DNA of 64,000 nt from Tupaia tana. Its lineage: Eukaryota > Chordata > Mammalia > Scandentia > Tupaiidae. The stretch's first letter is position 1; each line of letters begins with the position of its first letter. A model generated the notes under the pieces. That model worked only from the letters and a program-made list of their open reading frames with translations, did no database searches and was not told the DNA's origin. Below are positions 35,897 to 48,160 of this stretch, piece after piece. Position numbers and translations under genes: made by a program. The stretch is from NCBI GenBank assembly GCA_026018925.1, contig JAKSZU010000002.1, positions 154,931,900 to 154,995,899 of the forward strand, read 5' to 3'.

Positions 35897-36237
35897 TACA
35901 TCTACCCTTTCTTGACCTCCCAAAGAACCTTTTCTCACTTCCCCCATCTCTCCTTTCTCCACTTCCCATATCTACTCTTTCTCCACTTCCCAAATCAACT
36001 TTCTCCATCTCACATATTTACCCTTTCTCACTTCTCACATCTACTCTACCTCCATCCCCCACATCTACTCTATCTCCACCTCCCACATCTGCTCTATCTT
36101 CACCTCCCACATCTCTATCTCCATTGACCATACTAACCTATCTCTACCTACTACATCTACCCTATCTCCACCTCCCACATCTACCTTTTCCCACTTCCCA
36201 CATCTTTCCTTTTTTTGTCTTCTACATCTATCCTTTC

Positions 36238-36500
36238 TTTTTTCTTTGGAGAAGATTTTGCTATAGGTTGTGTGCGCTCGCCAGAAAGACAGAGAGAGAT
36301 AGAGAGACAGAAAGTGAGAAATCACCCACCCAGGGGGGATGGCCACACCACAATCCCTTCTCCTCCATTCTTCTCTTGGGATCTTGGGCACGCATGCACA
36401 TGTGCCCGGCATGAGTTTAAGCCACTGGGTCCAGGACTTGAACTGTGGTTGACTATATGGGAGTCCAGTGACATAGCCATTATGCCATCTGCTGGTCCCA
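36238..36500 (-). mobile_element. SINE-A-like copy inside the minisatellite (2)
   Basis: gagaagattttgctataggt start and atgccatctgctggtccc end. The same unit (atatctaccctttcttgacc) follows it as follows copy 1. Confidence 0.9.
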
Positions 36501-37031
36501 TATATCTACCCTTTCTTGACCTCCCACACCAACCCTTTCTCCACCTCCCACATCTACTCTGTCTCCACCTCCCACATCTACTCTGTCTCCACCTCCCACA
36601 TATACCCTTTCTCACTTCCCACATCCAGCTCTTCTCACTTCCCACAACTACCTCTTTCCACCTCCCGCATCTACCCTTCCTATACTTCTCGCATCTATCC
36701 TTTTTCTACCAGATTTTATGTATTTTGTGTAATTACCAGCTCTGGAATCTGCTAGCTAGCTGCTACTATCCGACTCTGAAACTGAGGACAATGATGTTGT
36801 CAAAAGACAAAATTACAACAAATTCAGTTCTAAAATCTAATTGGCTCTATTAGCAATTTATTCATCAGGCAGCATCTCATCCACAAGTATAGGCAGGTGA
36901 TCTGATGCACTGAACATAGGGGGTTGGCTTTATAGGCAGAAAAGGACTGGTCAAAGCAAAAACAGGAAATAAAAAGCAGACTGGTCATTTCAAAGTTACT
37001 TTTCTTACATGGTTAAAATAGAGAAGACATC

Positions 37032-37284
37032 GGGACCAGCAGTTGGCATAATGGCTATGTCACTGCACTCCCATGTAGTCGACCGTGGTTTGAGTTCCAG
37101 ACCTGGTGGCTTAAATTCACACGGGGCACGTGTGCGTGCGTGCTCAAGATCCCGAGAGGAGAATGGAGGAGAAGGGATTGCGGCGTGGCCATCCCCCCTG
37201 GGGGGTGATTTCTTGCTTTCTGTCTCTCTTTGTCTTTCTGGCGAGGGCACGCATCCTATAGCAAAAACCTCTCAAAAAAAAAAA
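37032..37284 (+). mobile_element. SINE-A copy with TSD
   Basis: gggaccagcagttggcataa head and catcctatagcaaaaacctc end. TSD atagagaagacatc (37018-37031) against atagagaagatgtc (37285-37298). Confidence 0.93.
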
Positions 37285-37298
37285 ATAGAGAAGATGTC

Positions 37299-37468
37299 TT
37301 TTTAAATTTTTAAAAATTTATTCATTCATTTTTATTTCTAATTTAACCAGAGAGAGAAAGAGAGGGAAAGTGAGAAGTGAGAAAGCAAGCCACCAGGTCT
37401 GGGATTTGAACTGTGGTAGACAATGTGAGAGTGTCCAGCACCTTCACCACCATGCCACCTACTGGCCC
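37299..37468 (-). mobile_element. SINE-B copy, antisense
   Basis: aaaaatttattcattcattt, taaccagagagagaaagaga and accatgccacctactggccc. Confidence 0.83.
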
Positions 37469-37854
37469 TGAGAAGGCTTCTTATCATAGCAGCTCAAGTA
37501 TTAGGCCCTTTCTGATTGGTTGCTATAGCTGTCCTCTTTATTTAAAAACTGGCCCATTTCAAAGTTCAGTGCAATTCTGTGGCATCTAGCAATAGTGGCT
37601 CAATTCCGGTTTAGTCTAATCTGTTGAGCCTGATGCAGAAACTCAATACAAAACAGTGGACTCCCACAAATTTTATTTAACAATAGTTTTCTTCAAGTAG
37701 GAGTATCATGAGAGAATTTTAAAAAGGTAATAGCAAAAAGACTGTCCAACAAAGTAATGTACTGTAGAACCATGTTGTTATTTTATTGATAGCTATTCAT
37801 CACAGCTTGCCACCATTTAAAATGTCTGTAAGGTTAAGGAAACGATTTTACGTA

Positions 37855-38080
37855 GTTATCAACATTTATATAGCTCTCCACTTTGTGCCAGCCTCTGTGC
37901 CATGTGTTTCCTAAATATTAACTCATGTAGTTTTCTTATCAATCTCATGAGATATCCCCAATTTACAGGGGGGGGGAATGAAACTTGACTAAGGGCACAG
38001 AGTGTTACTAAGTGTCAGGGTCAGGGTTTGAAGTCAGGAGTCTTGATACAGAATCTATGCTTTTAACCACTATGTTGAGC
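37855..38080 (+). mobile_element. MIR, nearly complete
   Basis: Clear match in order: acatttatatagctctccac, tttgtgccagcctctgtgcc, ttaactcatgtag, caatttacaggg, agggcacagagtg, and ttttaaccactatgttgag at the end. Confidence 0.8.
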
Positions 38081-38179
38081 TATTGAGAGAGAGACAGAGA
38101 CAGAGAGAATGTGTGCACCTGTATGACTCTGGCAACCATGTTAGCAAGTTTAGCCCTAAATGTTCAGACAATCCCTGGA

Positions 38180-38300
38180 GTGTTTAGTTTTTAACTCAAC
38201 ATTTATTGAGTGGTTATCATTTATTTGCCAGGTACTGTGGTATGTTACAGAGAAAATAAAGGCACATTTCATGCCCTTGGGGAATCTGTCAGATAGTTAG
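38180..38300 (+). mobile_element. MIR-like or L2-like fragment
   Basis: aacatttattgagtggttat then tttgccaggtactgtgg. Such a start is shared by MIR and some L2-related repeats, so the family is unsure. Confidence 0.35.
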
Positions 38301-38591
38301 TGAGACAAACAAAGAATACCTGATAAGAGGCTGTATCTCCCTTTCATGTCAATAGGAGTAAGCCCAAAGAAAATTAGAATGTCTCTGCCTTGTCCTAGGT
38401 AAACCTTTGGCCAGCCTCCTAATCTCTACCTATTTATCCGTTTAAAAAAAAAAAAAAAGCCAAAGAAATCTGACTAACCTGATAGCTTAATAAAATAGAA
38501 ATGATTCTGGTCAACCTCAGGGCAAATTCATTGATGGGCTACATTAAACTCAATTAAATTGGATCCAAATTCCCTAGAGGAGTTAGTTAAT

Positions 38592-38776
38592 TTCTTTCTT
38601 TTTTTTTCTTTTTTAAAGAATGATTTTATTTCATTTTATTTACTTTTCATTTGACCAGAGAGAGACACAGAGAGAGCGAGAGAAGGAAAGTGAGAAAGCA
38701 AGCCACCAGGTCCAGGACTCGAACTATGGTTGGCCATGTGAGAGTGTCCAGTGCTTTAATCCCCATGCCACCTAGA
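38592..38776 (-). mobile_element. SINE-B copy, antisense
   Basis: T-rich start, aagaatgattttatttcatt, aggactcgaactatggttgg and tccccatgccacctag. Confidence 0.83.
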
Positions 38777-39270
38777 AGTTAGGTCTTAAGGCGATGGTTC
38801 AACTTACTTTTCCCAAGCTATACAGGACCAGGATAAGCTAAGTCAGAACAGCTCAGCGATTTAGGGACTGCTCTTAACACCCACAGTGTTCTCAGAGGGA
38901 ATGTGGATTTTCTCATGGTTATTCCAGGATGAATGAGTGTGGACTATTGGGATATGTGCTGGACAAAGGAACAAGCCTGGAACTCAGCTCTTAGTTGAAT
39001 GCCTCCCTACTGGTCTATTTATACCCATTGGTGACACCACAAGCCAGAGTTAGTGCTTTGGAAAAGAAGCAGTGTGCTATCTTCATATTGTGGCTTTTTT
39101 AAGGGAAAAAAATCGTATTTGTAACAAATACCAAGATCATAGGGGACACATTTATTGTGTATTGCCAGAAAGTATCAGTGGAAAAAATAAGCAAATGAGT
39201 TCATGTGCATTTGAGATAAAGAATAAGACACTGTGAGATATTTGCACTCTAAATTCCTTTGTGTCATAAC

Positions 39271-39785
39271 AACTTTTTTTAGGCTTTTGTTATAGGGTGC
39301 TTGCCCTTACCAGGGAGAGACAGAGACAGAGGGAAAGTGAGAAATCACCCCTTAAAGAGGATGGCCATGCCACAGTCCCTTCTCCTTCAGTCTGATCTTG
39401 GGATTTGGGGCACACACTCATACATACCTGTAATAATTTTTTTTTGAGAGATTTTTGCTATAGGGTGCGTGCACTTGCAAGAGAGACAGAGAGACAGAAA
39501 GTGAGAAATCACCCCCCAGGGGGGATGGCCACGCCGCAATCCCTTCTCCTCCATTCTCCTCTCGGGATCTTAGTCACACACGCACATGTGCCTGGCGTGA
39601 GTTTTAAGCCACCAGGTCCGGGACTCGAACCGTGGTCGACTACATGGGAGTCCAGCGACATAGCTATTACACTAACTGCTGGTCCCATACCTGGAATAAT
39701 TTTCAAGCCACCAAGTCTGGTACTAGAACTATGGTCAGCCATATGGGAGTCCAACGCCTTAACCAGAACACTACCTGCTGGTCCC
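39271..39785 (-). mobile_element. Older SINE, antisense, split by a SINE-A
   Basis: Tail side at 39271-39440 (ttgttatagggtgcttgccc); head side at 39687-39785 (aagtctggtactagaactat to actacctgctggtccc). Confidence 0.87.
39441..39686 (-). mobile_element. SINE-A copy nested in an older SINE
   Basis: gatttttgctatagggtgcg start and cactaactgctggtccc end. TSD atacctgtaataatttt (39424-39440) against atacctggaataatttt (39687-39703). Confidence 0.94.
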
Positions 39786-40908
39786 ATAAATGTTGTTCTA
39801 CACCCAATTTGGTCTTAGCACCTATAACCTGAGAGAGTCAAGCTAAGGAGTGAGGAGTCTGGCCAAAAGGCCGGATCCTGTGTGTGACGATGCAGGCCAG
39901 CTGTAGGCAAGTGCGAAGACTTTTCCTAGCAGGTTTTATGGGGTAAGCCGTCTCCCCACATCAGACTTGTTGCATAGTCTGGAGTCCCTCTGGCTGGCCA
40001 CACTCTTACATATATTTCACTCTGACCTCAAACACCTGCATTCAGGGACCTCCTGGTCTGGGGTTCATGAGCTAAGGCCTTTCTCAGGGCCTTTGCTGAA
40101 GGCAGAGGGGGCCTTGAAGACGTTTTCCTTCACTCTTAGTATATTTCAACTCCTAACTCTTCTCACTCTTATCCCCATCCCCTCCAGAATCCTGTAGGAG
40201 CCTTTGCTTGGGGCTCCCTAAGGGGGTGAGGGGAGGGGTGATCCCCATATTTGTGCTGATCCACCCAACCTGCTCCAAGTGCTGTCCCATGGGGAGAAAT
40301 CAGATGCAGGGCGAACTAACACTTTCCACCAGCCTCTTGCCAGCGCAATTGCAGTAAATGATAAAAGCCTTGACTATTACCTTTCTTTTTGACTTTTTCC
40401 CCTGAAGGTACATACATGCAAGAGAGAGACACACACACGCAGGGAGAAAAAAGCACCCCCCATGGGGAACAGCCATGCTGCAGTCCCTTCACTTCCCTCT
40501 CTTCTCCCTGTCAGGATTTGGGGCGCACATGCACACACACCCGGCAAACTTATCGAACCACCAGGTCTTAGACTCGACCTGTGTGGTTGGCTATGTGGCA
40601 TCTAGGTGCCCTACCCAGCAGGCCATGGAGCCAGCCTTGGCTTGTGGTCTTAATCAACCAGCTGGACACCTTGCTCTGCCCGGCTCAGCTCTTGATGGAA
40701 AGGCTAACATTGAAGGATATCTTCTAACTGCAATTGACAGGCAAGTATTAGAACTATCCTGGTCAAAGTGATCAAATAACCTGCAAGGGAAAGCCTTGAG
40801 TCAACGGCTACTTTTCTCTGTATTACCCCAGTGCCCCTGCAGTCCTAATAAACCATCGGTCACATCGGCTTCAGCTGCATCATGTTATTTGTCAATGAGA
40901 ATCATTTG
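39786..40908. other. Intergenic, possible LTR split by a SINE
   Basis: 39786-40384 and 40638-40908 flank an older SINE. The right part has aataaa at about 40849 shortly before gtcacatcggcttcagctgc, as at an LTR polyadenylation site. Family unknown. Confidence 0.3.
40385..40637 (-). mobile_element. Older SINE, antisense
   Basis: tttttcccctgaaggtacat start, agccatgctgcagtcccttc and catggagccagcc end. Confidence 0.75.
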
Positions 40909-41152
40909 AGTGAAGTTGGTCAACTTTGTGGTTCAAGTCCTGAACCTGGCACCTTGAAAATCATGCTGAGCAGATGCGCATGCATGCCCAAAATCCAGAG
41001 AAGAGAATGGAGAAGGGATTGTATAGTGGACATCCCACCAGGGAGTGATTTCCCACTTTCTCTCGGTCTCTGTCTCTGTCTGTTTGTCTGTCTCCAGTGA
41101 GCATACAAGCCCTATAGCAAAAATAAATAAATCAATAAATCAATAAATCACA
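40909..41152 (+). mobile_element. 5'-truncated older SINE
   Basis: Begins before the B box (gtggttcaagtcctgaacct), ends with gccctatagcaaaaataaat and an (aaataaatc)n tail. Confidence 0.75.
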
Positions 41153-41242
41153 TGTAAAGTCTCAAAACTTAGCATTTTATCTAGCTAGAATTAGTAAATT
41201 ACCAAATAAAGAGGCAAAGCTACAATTTAATGTGTTCTTTAA

Positions 41243-41458
41243 GGGACCAGTAATGGTTACATTGCTAGTCTCTTGAGTCCCAGACCCAAAGCTTAAAACT
41301 TACACCAGCGAGTGTGCATGTGTGCCCAAAATGCTAAGAGGAGAATGGAGAAGGGACCATGGCATGACCATCCCCCGTGAGGGGTGATTTCTCACTTTCT
41401 GTCCCTGTCTCTCCAGAAGGCACATGCGCCCTATAGCAAAAATCTCTTTTCAAAAAAC
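41243..41458 (+). mobile_element. SINE-A-like copy with internal deletion
   Basis: ggaccagtaatggttacatt head lacking part of the tRNA region, full body, gccctatagcaaaaatctct end, then a (caaa)n stretch to 41482. Confidence 0.78.
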
Positions 41459-41486
41459 AAACAAACAAACAAACAAACAAACAGAA

Positions 41487-41750
41487 AGAGACCGGCAGTT
41501 AGTGTAATGGCTATGTCGCTGGACTCCCATGTGGTCAACTGCAGTTCGTGTCCCGGACTCGGTGGCTTAAAACTCACACCAAGCGCGTGTGTGTGCGTGC
41601 CCAAGATCCCGAGAGGAGAAGGAGGAAATGGGATTGCAGCATGGCCACCTCCCCTGGGGGGTGATTTCTCGCTTTCTATCTCTCTGTCTGTCTGTCTGGC
41701 TGGCGAGTGCACACACTCTATAGCAAAAACCTCTCCCCCACCCCCAAAAA
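41487..41750 (+). mobile_element. SINE-A copy
   Basis: gaccggcagttagtgtaatg head, actctatagcaaaaacctct end; a C/A-rich tail and a short (GT)n run follow. Confidence 0.9.
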
Positions 41751-42117
41751 AAATGTGTGTGTGTGTGTGTTTTAGATCTTTTTCAACTCAAGCACAGGAA
41801 CCATTTTTCAGAGAAAGAGTAGGACTGAAAGCAGACTGCCAAAGGAGAGGAACACTCCCAGGGGTCAGCAGAGCAGAGCACCAGGGTGACTTGGCAGGTG
41901 TGTGTGCGAGTGTGTGTTGTGTACAGTTACTCAGACATTCTGTCAGCACACCTGTCAGCTTAATCAATGATAGCAGGTAAGCAGGGACCAAAAGCTAAGG
42001 CAACCCTACTTCATCTTCTCCCAAACTTATGCCACTAGTTAGTGAAAGAAAGAATGGTTATTTACCCTTCAAGCAGGATATGGCATATACATGTCTAACA
42101 AGTGAAAACTGTTATTA

Positions 42118-42262
42118 CCTGGCAACTTGCTTTCTCTCTCTCTCTCTCCATCTCTCCCTTTGTCCTCCTCTCCGTTTTTTCTCCCCTCACTTCCCCCTTC
42201 CTCTTTCTCTGGTGAGCTCACATGCATTATAGCAAACTTAAAATAATAATAATAAATAAAAT
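42118..42262 (+). mobile_element. 3' fragment of a SINE
   Basis: CT-rich stretch, ctctggtgagctcacatgca, ttatagcaaacttaaaataa and an (aat)n tail. The tRNA-like head is missing. Confidence 0.6.
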
Positions 42263-44047
42263 TAAGTAGATAGTTCTTTGAGAAAAAAAAACAAAACAAG
42301 AAACTGGCTAACACAATGATAGGGATAAACTCACAAATATTGTAATATCGTCGAATGTTAATGGATTAGATTCTGTAATCAAAAGATACAGACTGGCTGA
42401 ATGGATTAAAAACAAAAAACAGGATTAGGACCACCAAAGATGTTCTGCCCAGACTTCACCCTCCTGCCTCCCAGATCTAGCCAGGAGCCAGGTTAGCACA
42501 CCCTATTTATTCTCTCTGTCTCTCTCTGAATCTCTCTCTCTCTCTTTTATTTTTTTAATTTTTAAACCTCTTAGCTCTCTGCCACACTTTTGTCTGGCTA
42601 AGTCTTACCTTTTCCCCTACCCCCATAGGACAAGCCAATCAGCAGCCATCTATATCTGAGTTCTGAGCAGCTGCATTCGTGTGGTGCTAACGCACCACGC
42701 AGTTTTCATTTTTTGCTCAAAAAAAATTTTTTTATTGTTTCTGTCTTGTTTTTTTTTTTTTCTCTCTCTCTCTTTTTCTTTTCCTTTTCTTTTTACATTT
42801 CTCACTTTTCTGCTCAGCCTCCACACACTAATTTTCTAGACTGGTCTAGTTGTTCAGTAGCCAAATATCTGAATACTTTTAGGGTCAGAATAATCCTCAA
42901 TTTCCACTGAATCAACAAAGGTAGAAAAACGGTATTGTTTAGTGATTGCAGTTCACCTCCTCCTATATTCCTCTGAATGCTCAGATTTAACTCCAAAAAC
43001 TAGGAAAAAACCTATAATCCATCAGATGACCGAAACCACTGCAGAGGCACAAGTAACATGAGAAACTAACAAAGTATCTCTTCTCCAAGGGAAAAGTATA
43101 ACTCCTAATCTTCCATAGACAATACAAGGGAACTCGTGGAAATGTCCAATAAAGAATTTAGAATATTCATAGTGACAAAGTTAACAGAGATACATTTTTC
43201 TCACTCCTGTATGGAGCATTTTCAAAGACTGACCACATGATAAGGTATAAAACAAGCCTTTGCAAATTCAAAAGTATAGAAACTATATCCAGCATCTTCT
43301 ACAACAACAATGGAATTAAACTTCAAATGAACTGCAAGAATAAAACCCTTGAAAATATGCAAACACTTGGAAACTAAACAACCTATTCCTGAATGATTTT
43401 ACAACTACTGAAGAAATTAAGACTGAAATCAATGAAAATGAGCCTTCATAATCTATGGGATACAGCCAAAGCAGTCATAAGGGGGACATTCATAGTAAAT
43501 AGTGTTCACAGGAAAAAAATTGAAAACTAGCAAATAGATAACCTAACAGCACACCTCAGGGAACTGGATAAACAGCAACAAAATACCAGGAAACAAAATA
43601 ATAAAGATTAAAGCAGAGATAAATAAAATAGAGAATAAACAGACAACATAGAAAACAAGTGAAACCAAAAGCTGGTTCTTTGAGAAGATAAAATTTATAC
43701 ACCATTAGCTAGATTAATTTAGAACAAAGGAAACAGATAAATCTAATTTGCAATGAAGCAAGCAATATTACAACAGACATAACAGAAATACAGAAGATTA
43801 TCAGAGAGCGATGATACACCAACGAACAAGAAAACCTGGATGATATGGACAAATTCCTGGACACATATAATCTACCAAGATAGAATCAGGAAGACATAGA
43901 AAGCCTGAATAGATCAATAATAAGCAATGAAACTGAATCAGTAATAAATAGCCTCCCAACAAAGAAAAGCCCAGGTCCCAATGGCTTCACTTCTGAATTC
44001 TACAAAACTTTTAAAGAAATGACCTCTATTCTACTCAAACTATTTCT

Positions 44048-44313
44048 TCTTTTTTTTCTTTTAGAGAGATTTTTGCTATAGGGAGCACATGCTTGCTGAA
44101 GAGACAGAGAAAGACAGAGAGACAGAAAGTGAGAAGTCACCTTCCAGGGAGAATAGCCACACCACAATCCCTTCTCCTTCATTGTCATCTTGGGATTTTG
44201 GCATGTGTGCACACATTCCCGGCATGAGGTTTCTACCACCAGGTCTGGGACTCAAACCACAGTCAACTACATGGGCGTCCAGCAATGTAACCGTTATGCC
44301 ATGTGCTGGTCCC
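44048..44313 (-). mobile_element. SINE-A-like copy with 18-bp TSD, in the old L1
   Basis: gatttttgctatagggagca start and atgccatgtgctggtccc end. TSD tctactcaaactatttct is perfect (44030-44047 and 44314-44331). Confidence 0.94.
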
Positions 44314-44626
44314 TCTACTCAAACTATTTCTAAAGATCCAAAAAGAAAGATTTCTCCTAACTTCATTTTATGAAGCCTCCATCATCCTCATCCCCTAGAC
44401 AAGGATACAACAAAAAAGAACACTACAGGCCCAAATCTCTGATGAATATAGATAAAAAAAAATTCTCACCAAGATACTAACAAATAGTATCTAACAACAC
44501 ATTGAAAAGATTATACACCATGACCAGGTATGCTTTATCCCAGGGATGTCAGGGTAGTTCAATACACAAAAGTATAAATGTAATACATCATATTAACAAA
44601 AGGAAAGATTAAAAAAACATATGATC

Positions 44627-44886
44627 AGGACCAGCAGTTAGCATAATGGCTATGTCACTGGACTCTCATGTAGTCGGCCGTGGTTCGAGTCCTGGACCCT
44701 GTGGTTTAAACTCATGCCTGGTGCGTGTGCATGCGTGCCCAAGATCCCAAGAGGAGAATGGAGGAGACGGGATTGTGGTGTGGCCATTCCCCCTGGAGGG
44801 TGATTTCTTGCTTTCTGTCTCTCTGTCTCTCTCTGTCTTTCTGGTGAGTGATGAGCCTTATAGCAAAAACCTCTCAAAAAAAAAAT
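44627..44886 (+). mobile_element. SINE-A copy in the old L1
   Basis: aggaccagcagttagcataa head and gccttatagcaaaaacctct end; the L1 frame resumes afterwards. Confidence 0.92.
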
Positions 44887-45908
44887 ATTCATAGTAATAA
44901 ATGTAGAAAACGCATTTGATAAAATATAACATCCCTTCATGATTAAGACTCTCTGCAAAATTGGCATAGAAGGGATTTTTTTCTACAAAATAAAAGCCAT
45001 CTATGAAACACCCATAGCTAACATCATTCTGAATGGGAAATGCTGAAAGCTTTTCTACCAAAACCTGGAACAAGACAAGGTTGTCCACTTTCTCCACTCC
45101 TTTTCAATATACCAATGGAAGTCCTAGCTAATGCAATCAGACAAAAGACTAAAATAAAAGACTTTTGAATAGAGTAAGAAGAAGTGACATTATCTCTTGG
45201 CATATGGCATGATTATATACATAGAAAATCCAAAAGAGTAATAAAAAAATTAAAAAATTAAAAAAAAAAAACAGAAAACCAGCACAACTCCTGGAAGTAA
45301 TAAATAAGTATAGTAAAGTGGCAAATACAAAACCAACATACAAAAATCTGTAGCATTTCTGCCACAGGGCATTTGCCACCACAACCATTTCTAAGCATTT
45401 CCATACACCAACAATGAGGAGAGTGAGGTAGAATTGAAGAAAGCAATCCCACTTACAATAGCCACAATAAAATAAGATATCTAGGAATAAGCCTAACCAA
45501 AGAAGTCAAAGACCTCTACAAGGAAAACTATGAACAACTGAAAAAAGAACTTGAAAATAACACCAAAGTGGAATAGTATCCCATGTTCCTGGATAGGAAG
45601 AATTATTATAATTAAAATGTCAATTCTAACCAAATGAATTTACATATTTAATGCAATCCCTATCAAATTACCAGAGATATTCTGCACAGAATTAAAAAAA
45701 AAAAAAACATGAAATTTGTCTGGAATTATAAAAGATTCCATATCATCAAAGCAATACTGCTCAAAAAGAGGGCATCTCACTCTCTGATCCCAAAACTTAT
45801 TACAAAGTTGTGATCATCAAAACAGCATGGTATTTGCACAAAAGCAGGCATGTGGAACAGAATACAGACTCCAGAAATAAACCGCAAAACATACAGCCAA
45901 CTGATTTT

Positions 45909-46090
45909 TAAAATTCTTTTTAAATTATTTATTTATTTATTTTAATTTTACCAGAGAGGGAACAGAGAGAGAGAGAGAGAGGGAGAAAGAAAGTGAGAAA
46001 GTAAGTTGCCAAGTCCAGAACTTGAACCACAGTTGGCCATGTGGGAGTCCAGTGCCCTTAACCACCATGTCACCTGCCGACCCCAGCAGC
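45909..46090 (-). mobile_element. SINE-B copy with TSD in the old L1
   Basis: ttttaaattatttatttatt start, (ga) run, aacttgaaccacagttggcc and catgtcacctgccgacccc end. TSD aactgattttt on both sides. Confidence 0.9.
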
Positions 46091-47275
46091 AACTGATTTT
46101 TTACAAAGTGCACAAGACAATCCAATGGGGAAAAGAAAATCTCTTCAGGAAATGGTGCTGGAAAAACTGGATATAACTTGTAGAAAAATGAAACTGGACC
46201 CCTCTCACCATTAACAAAAATCAACTCAAAATGGGTCAAAGATCTAAACATATAACTTCACACTATTAAACTACTGGCGGAAAACACAGTGGAAACTCTT
46301 AGAGATTACAGAGTAGGCAAAGATTTCTTAAATAAGATCCCTGAAGTACAGGCAATAATTCCAAAAATAAAGAAGTGGGATTCCATCAGTTTAAAAAGCT
46401 TTTGCACAGCAAAAGTAACAATAATTAGAATAAAGAGACAACCCTTGGAATTGGAAACTGTGTTTCCAAACTCTCCCTTAGATAAGGGACCTAATAAGCA
46501 AAATATAACAGGGAACTCAAACAGCTTATCTGCAAAAACAAAACAAAACAAAAAGTCAGTTCAATTAAAAGATAAGCAAATGAGAAATGAAAGATTTACT
46601 GCTAAGTGAAGCAAGCCAGACTATGAAGTGGGGACATTGTATGTCCCCACTTAATATACAGGAAATGTTTGCACTCTATGGCAGAAACTGAAAGCAGAAA
46701 CTGAAAGAGTGGAAGGTATAAAAACATGGAGAGCAGCTGTGGGTGCTAGAAATCATGTGGGAGGAGGGTGGAAAGTGGGGGTAGGGTGGGAGAGGGAATC
46801 AAAGAAAACAAAGAAACAAAACATTTAAGGGATACAAAATTAGAAAATTATTTGTTGATGATTTTTTGGTAATATCTTTGACCAGACTAATATATAGATA
46901 TTCATGCTGGGAAAATTAATTTTCTGTTCTGTAAAGATATACAATGATTGAAAATTTTAAAAAAATTAGAAAATAAAAGAAAGAGAAACAAAACAAAATT
47001 TTAAAAATCAATTTATTTTATAAATCACCCAATCCTAGATATTCTATTACGGCAACCCTTGTGAACTAAGTGAGATAAAGATAGCAAGATAATACATCTG
47101 TTACTTAGTTCAACTGAATCATTCTACAATGTATAAACATTTCAAAAACAATGTTCTACATGATAGATAGATAACATTTTAAAAATCAATTAAAAAGTGG
47201 TTGACAGTGTCCTAGGATAGAGTAGGAATGGCATAAAATTAGAGAGGCAATTTCAGTAGAAATCTGGCAGGTTCT

Positions 47276-47530
47276 GGGGCCAGCCCCATACCCTAGTGCT
47301 TAAGGGAGTCAGAATCCACATGACCAACTGCAATTCAAATCCCAGCCCTGGAGATTGAGAAAACACGCCAGATACATGTGCATGTGTACCCCAAATCCTG
47401 ATATCATGGGGAAATGGAGAAGAAGGGATTAAAGCATGACTACGCCTCATTGGGAGGGGTAGTTTTTTCCTCTGTCTCTCTCTCTCTGTTGATCGCATGC
47501 ATCTTCTATAAAGAAAGAAAGAGAGAGTGG
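47276..47530 (+). mobile_element. Older SINE with GAAA-rich tail
   Basis: ggggccagccccatacccta head, caattcaaatcccagccctg B box region and ttctataaagaaagaaagag tail. Confidence 0.77.
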
Positions 47531-47727
47531 GAAGGAAGGAAAGCCAGCAAGTAAGCAAGCTGCCAGTCGTATCCTGTCATATACCCACTGGTGTATTAAC
47601 TATATATTTAAGTCTGTGGGAAATACATGTTAAATACTATAGTTTCATTTTGTACCTCTACTCTTGATTTTATACTTAACTCCATTTTTTTTTCTCATTT
47701 ATCTGTCACCTTAAGATTCAAGAAGCA

Positions 47728-47730
47728 AAA

Positions 47731-47773
<43 letters not shown>

Positions 47774-47776
47774 ATT
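47728..47776. repeat. (AAAT)n microsatellite
   Basis: About twelve aaat/taaa units in a row. Confidence 0.95.
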
Positions 47777-47893
47777 CGCCTCTCCAATGAGGGAGCTAAA
47801 CTAGAATCATTTTTGCATGGACTTGGGCAGAGGGAACCACAAACAGCAGGAGCAAAACCAACAAGGAGAGTTTTGTCTACAAACTGTTAACTC

Positions 47894-48160
47894 TTTTTTT
47901 TTTTTTTTTTGAGAGGTTTTTGCTATAGGGTGCATGCATTTGCCAGACAGAGAGACAGAGAGACAGAGACAGAAAGCGAGAAATCATCCCTGAGGGGGAA
48001 TGGCCACACCGCAATCCCTTCTCCTCCATTCTCCTCTCGGGATCTTGGGCACGCACACACATGCGCCCGACGTGAGTTTTAAGCCACCGGGTCCAGGACT
48101 CAAACAGCGGTCGACTACATGGGAGTCCAGCGACATAGCCATTACGCTAACTTCTGGTCC
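47894..48160 (-). mobile_element. SINE-A copy, antisense
   Basis: gaggtttttgctatagggtg start and gctaacttctggtccc end; aactcttt on both sides is a short TSD. Confidence 0.92.

Larger units (their letters stand above)
34970..36715. repeat. 24-bp TC-rich minisatellite containing two SINEs
   Basis: Tandem units of about 24 bp built on cacctcccacatctgctct run at 34970-35634, 35899-36237 and 36502-36715. A variant unit with ccgaccacagctaccct recurs at 35188 and 35380. The blocks 35021-35140 and 35935-36055 are near-identical over more than 100 bp, with the same order of variant units, so part of the array with its SINE was duplicated. The 150-codon Gly/Asp/Arg-rich frame on the - strand (35106-35558) results from the repeat and is not called a gene. 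Confidence 0.9.
36716..39270. other. Intergenic with MIR, SINE-A and SINE-B copies
   Basis: The gaps 36716-37017, 37469-37854, 38301-38591 and 38777-39270 hold nothing I recognise. Confidence 0.4.
42290..47180 (+). mobile_element. Old rearranged L1, interrupted by three SINEs
   Basis: Sense L1 sequence with many stops. 42300-42420 matches the beginning of ORF2 (aatgttaatggattag, then agactggctgaatgg). 42421-43200 holds sequence resembling a 5' leader and the start of ORF1 (MSNKEFRIF near 43148). From about 43200 it jumps into the late endonuclease part of ORF2 (GAFSKTDHM) and runs through the reverse transcriptase to 46610. Compared with the young L1, a block of about 500 bp near 46530 is missing. 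The end shares gacattgtatgtcccc with the young L1, so both belong to related lineages. 46640-47180 is probable 3' UTR. SINEs sit at 44048-44313, 44627-44886 and 45909-46090. Confidence 0.85.

Noticed and set aside
35851..36853. Open frames of 187 and 212 codons on the + strand
   Set aside because: They cross the minisatellite and an antisense SINE; composition (Ser/Pro/Leu/His repeats) follows from the repeat.
42029..42232. 67-codon frame ending in a Ser/Leu/Pro-rich stretch
   Set aside because: The end is the CT-rich body of a truncated SINE.
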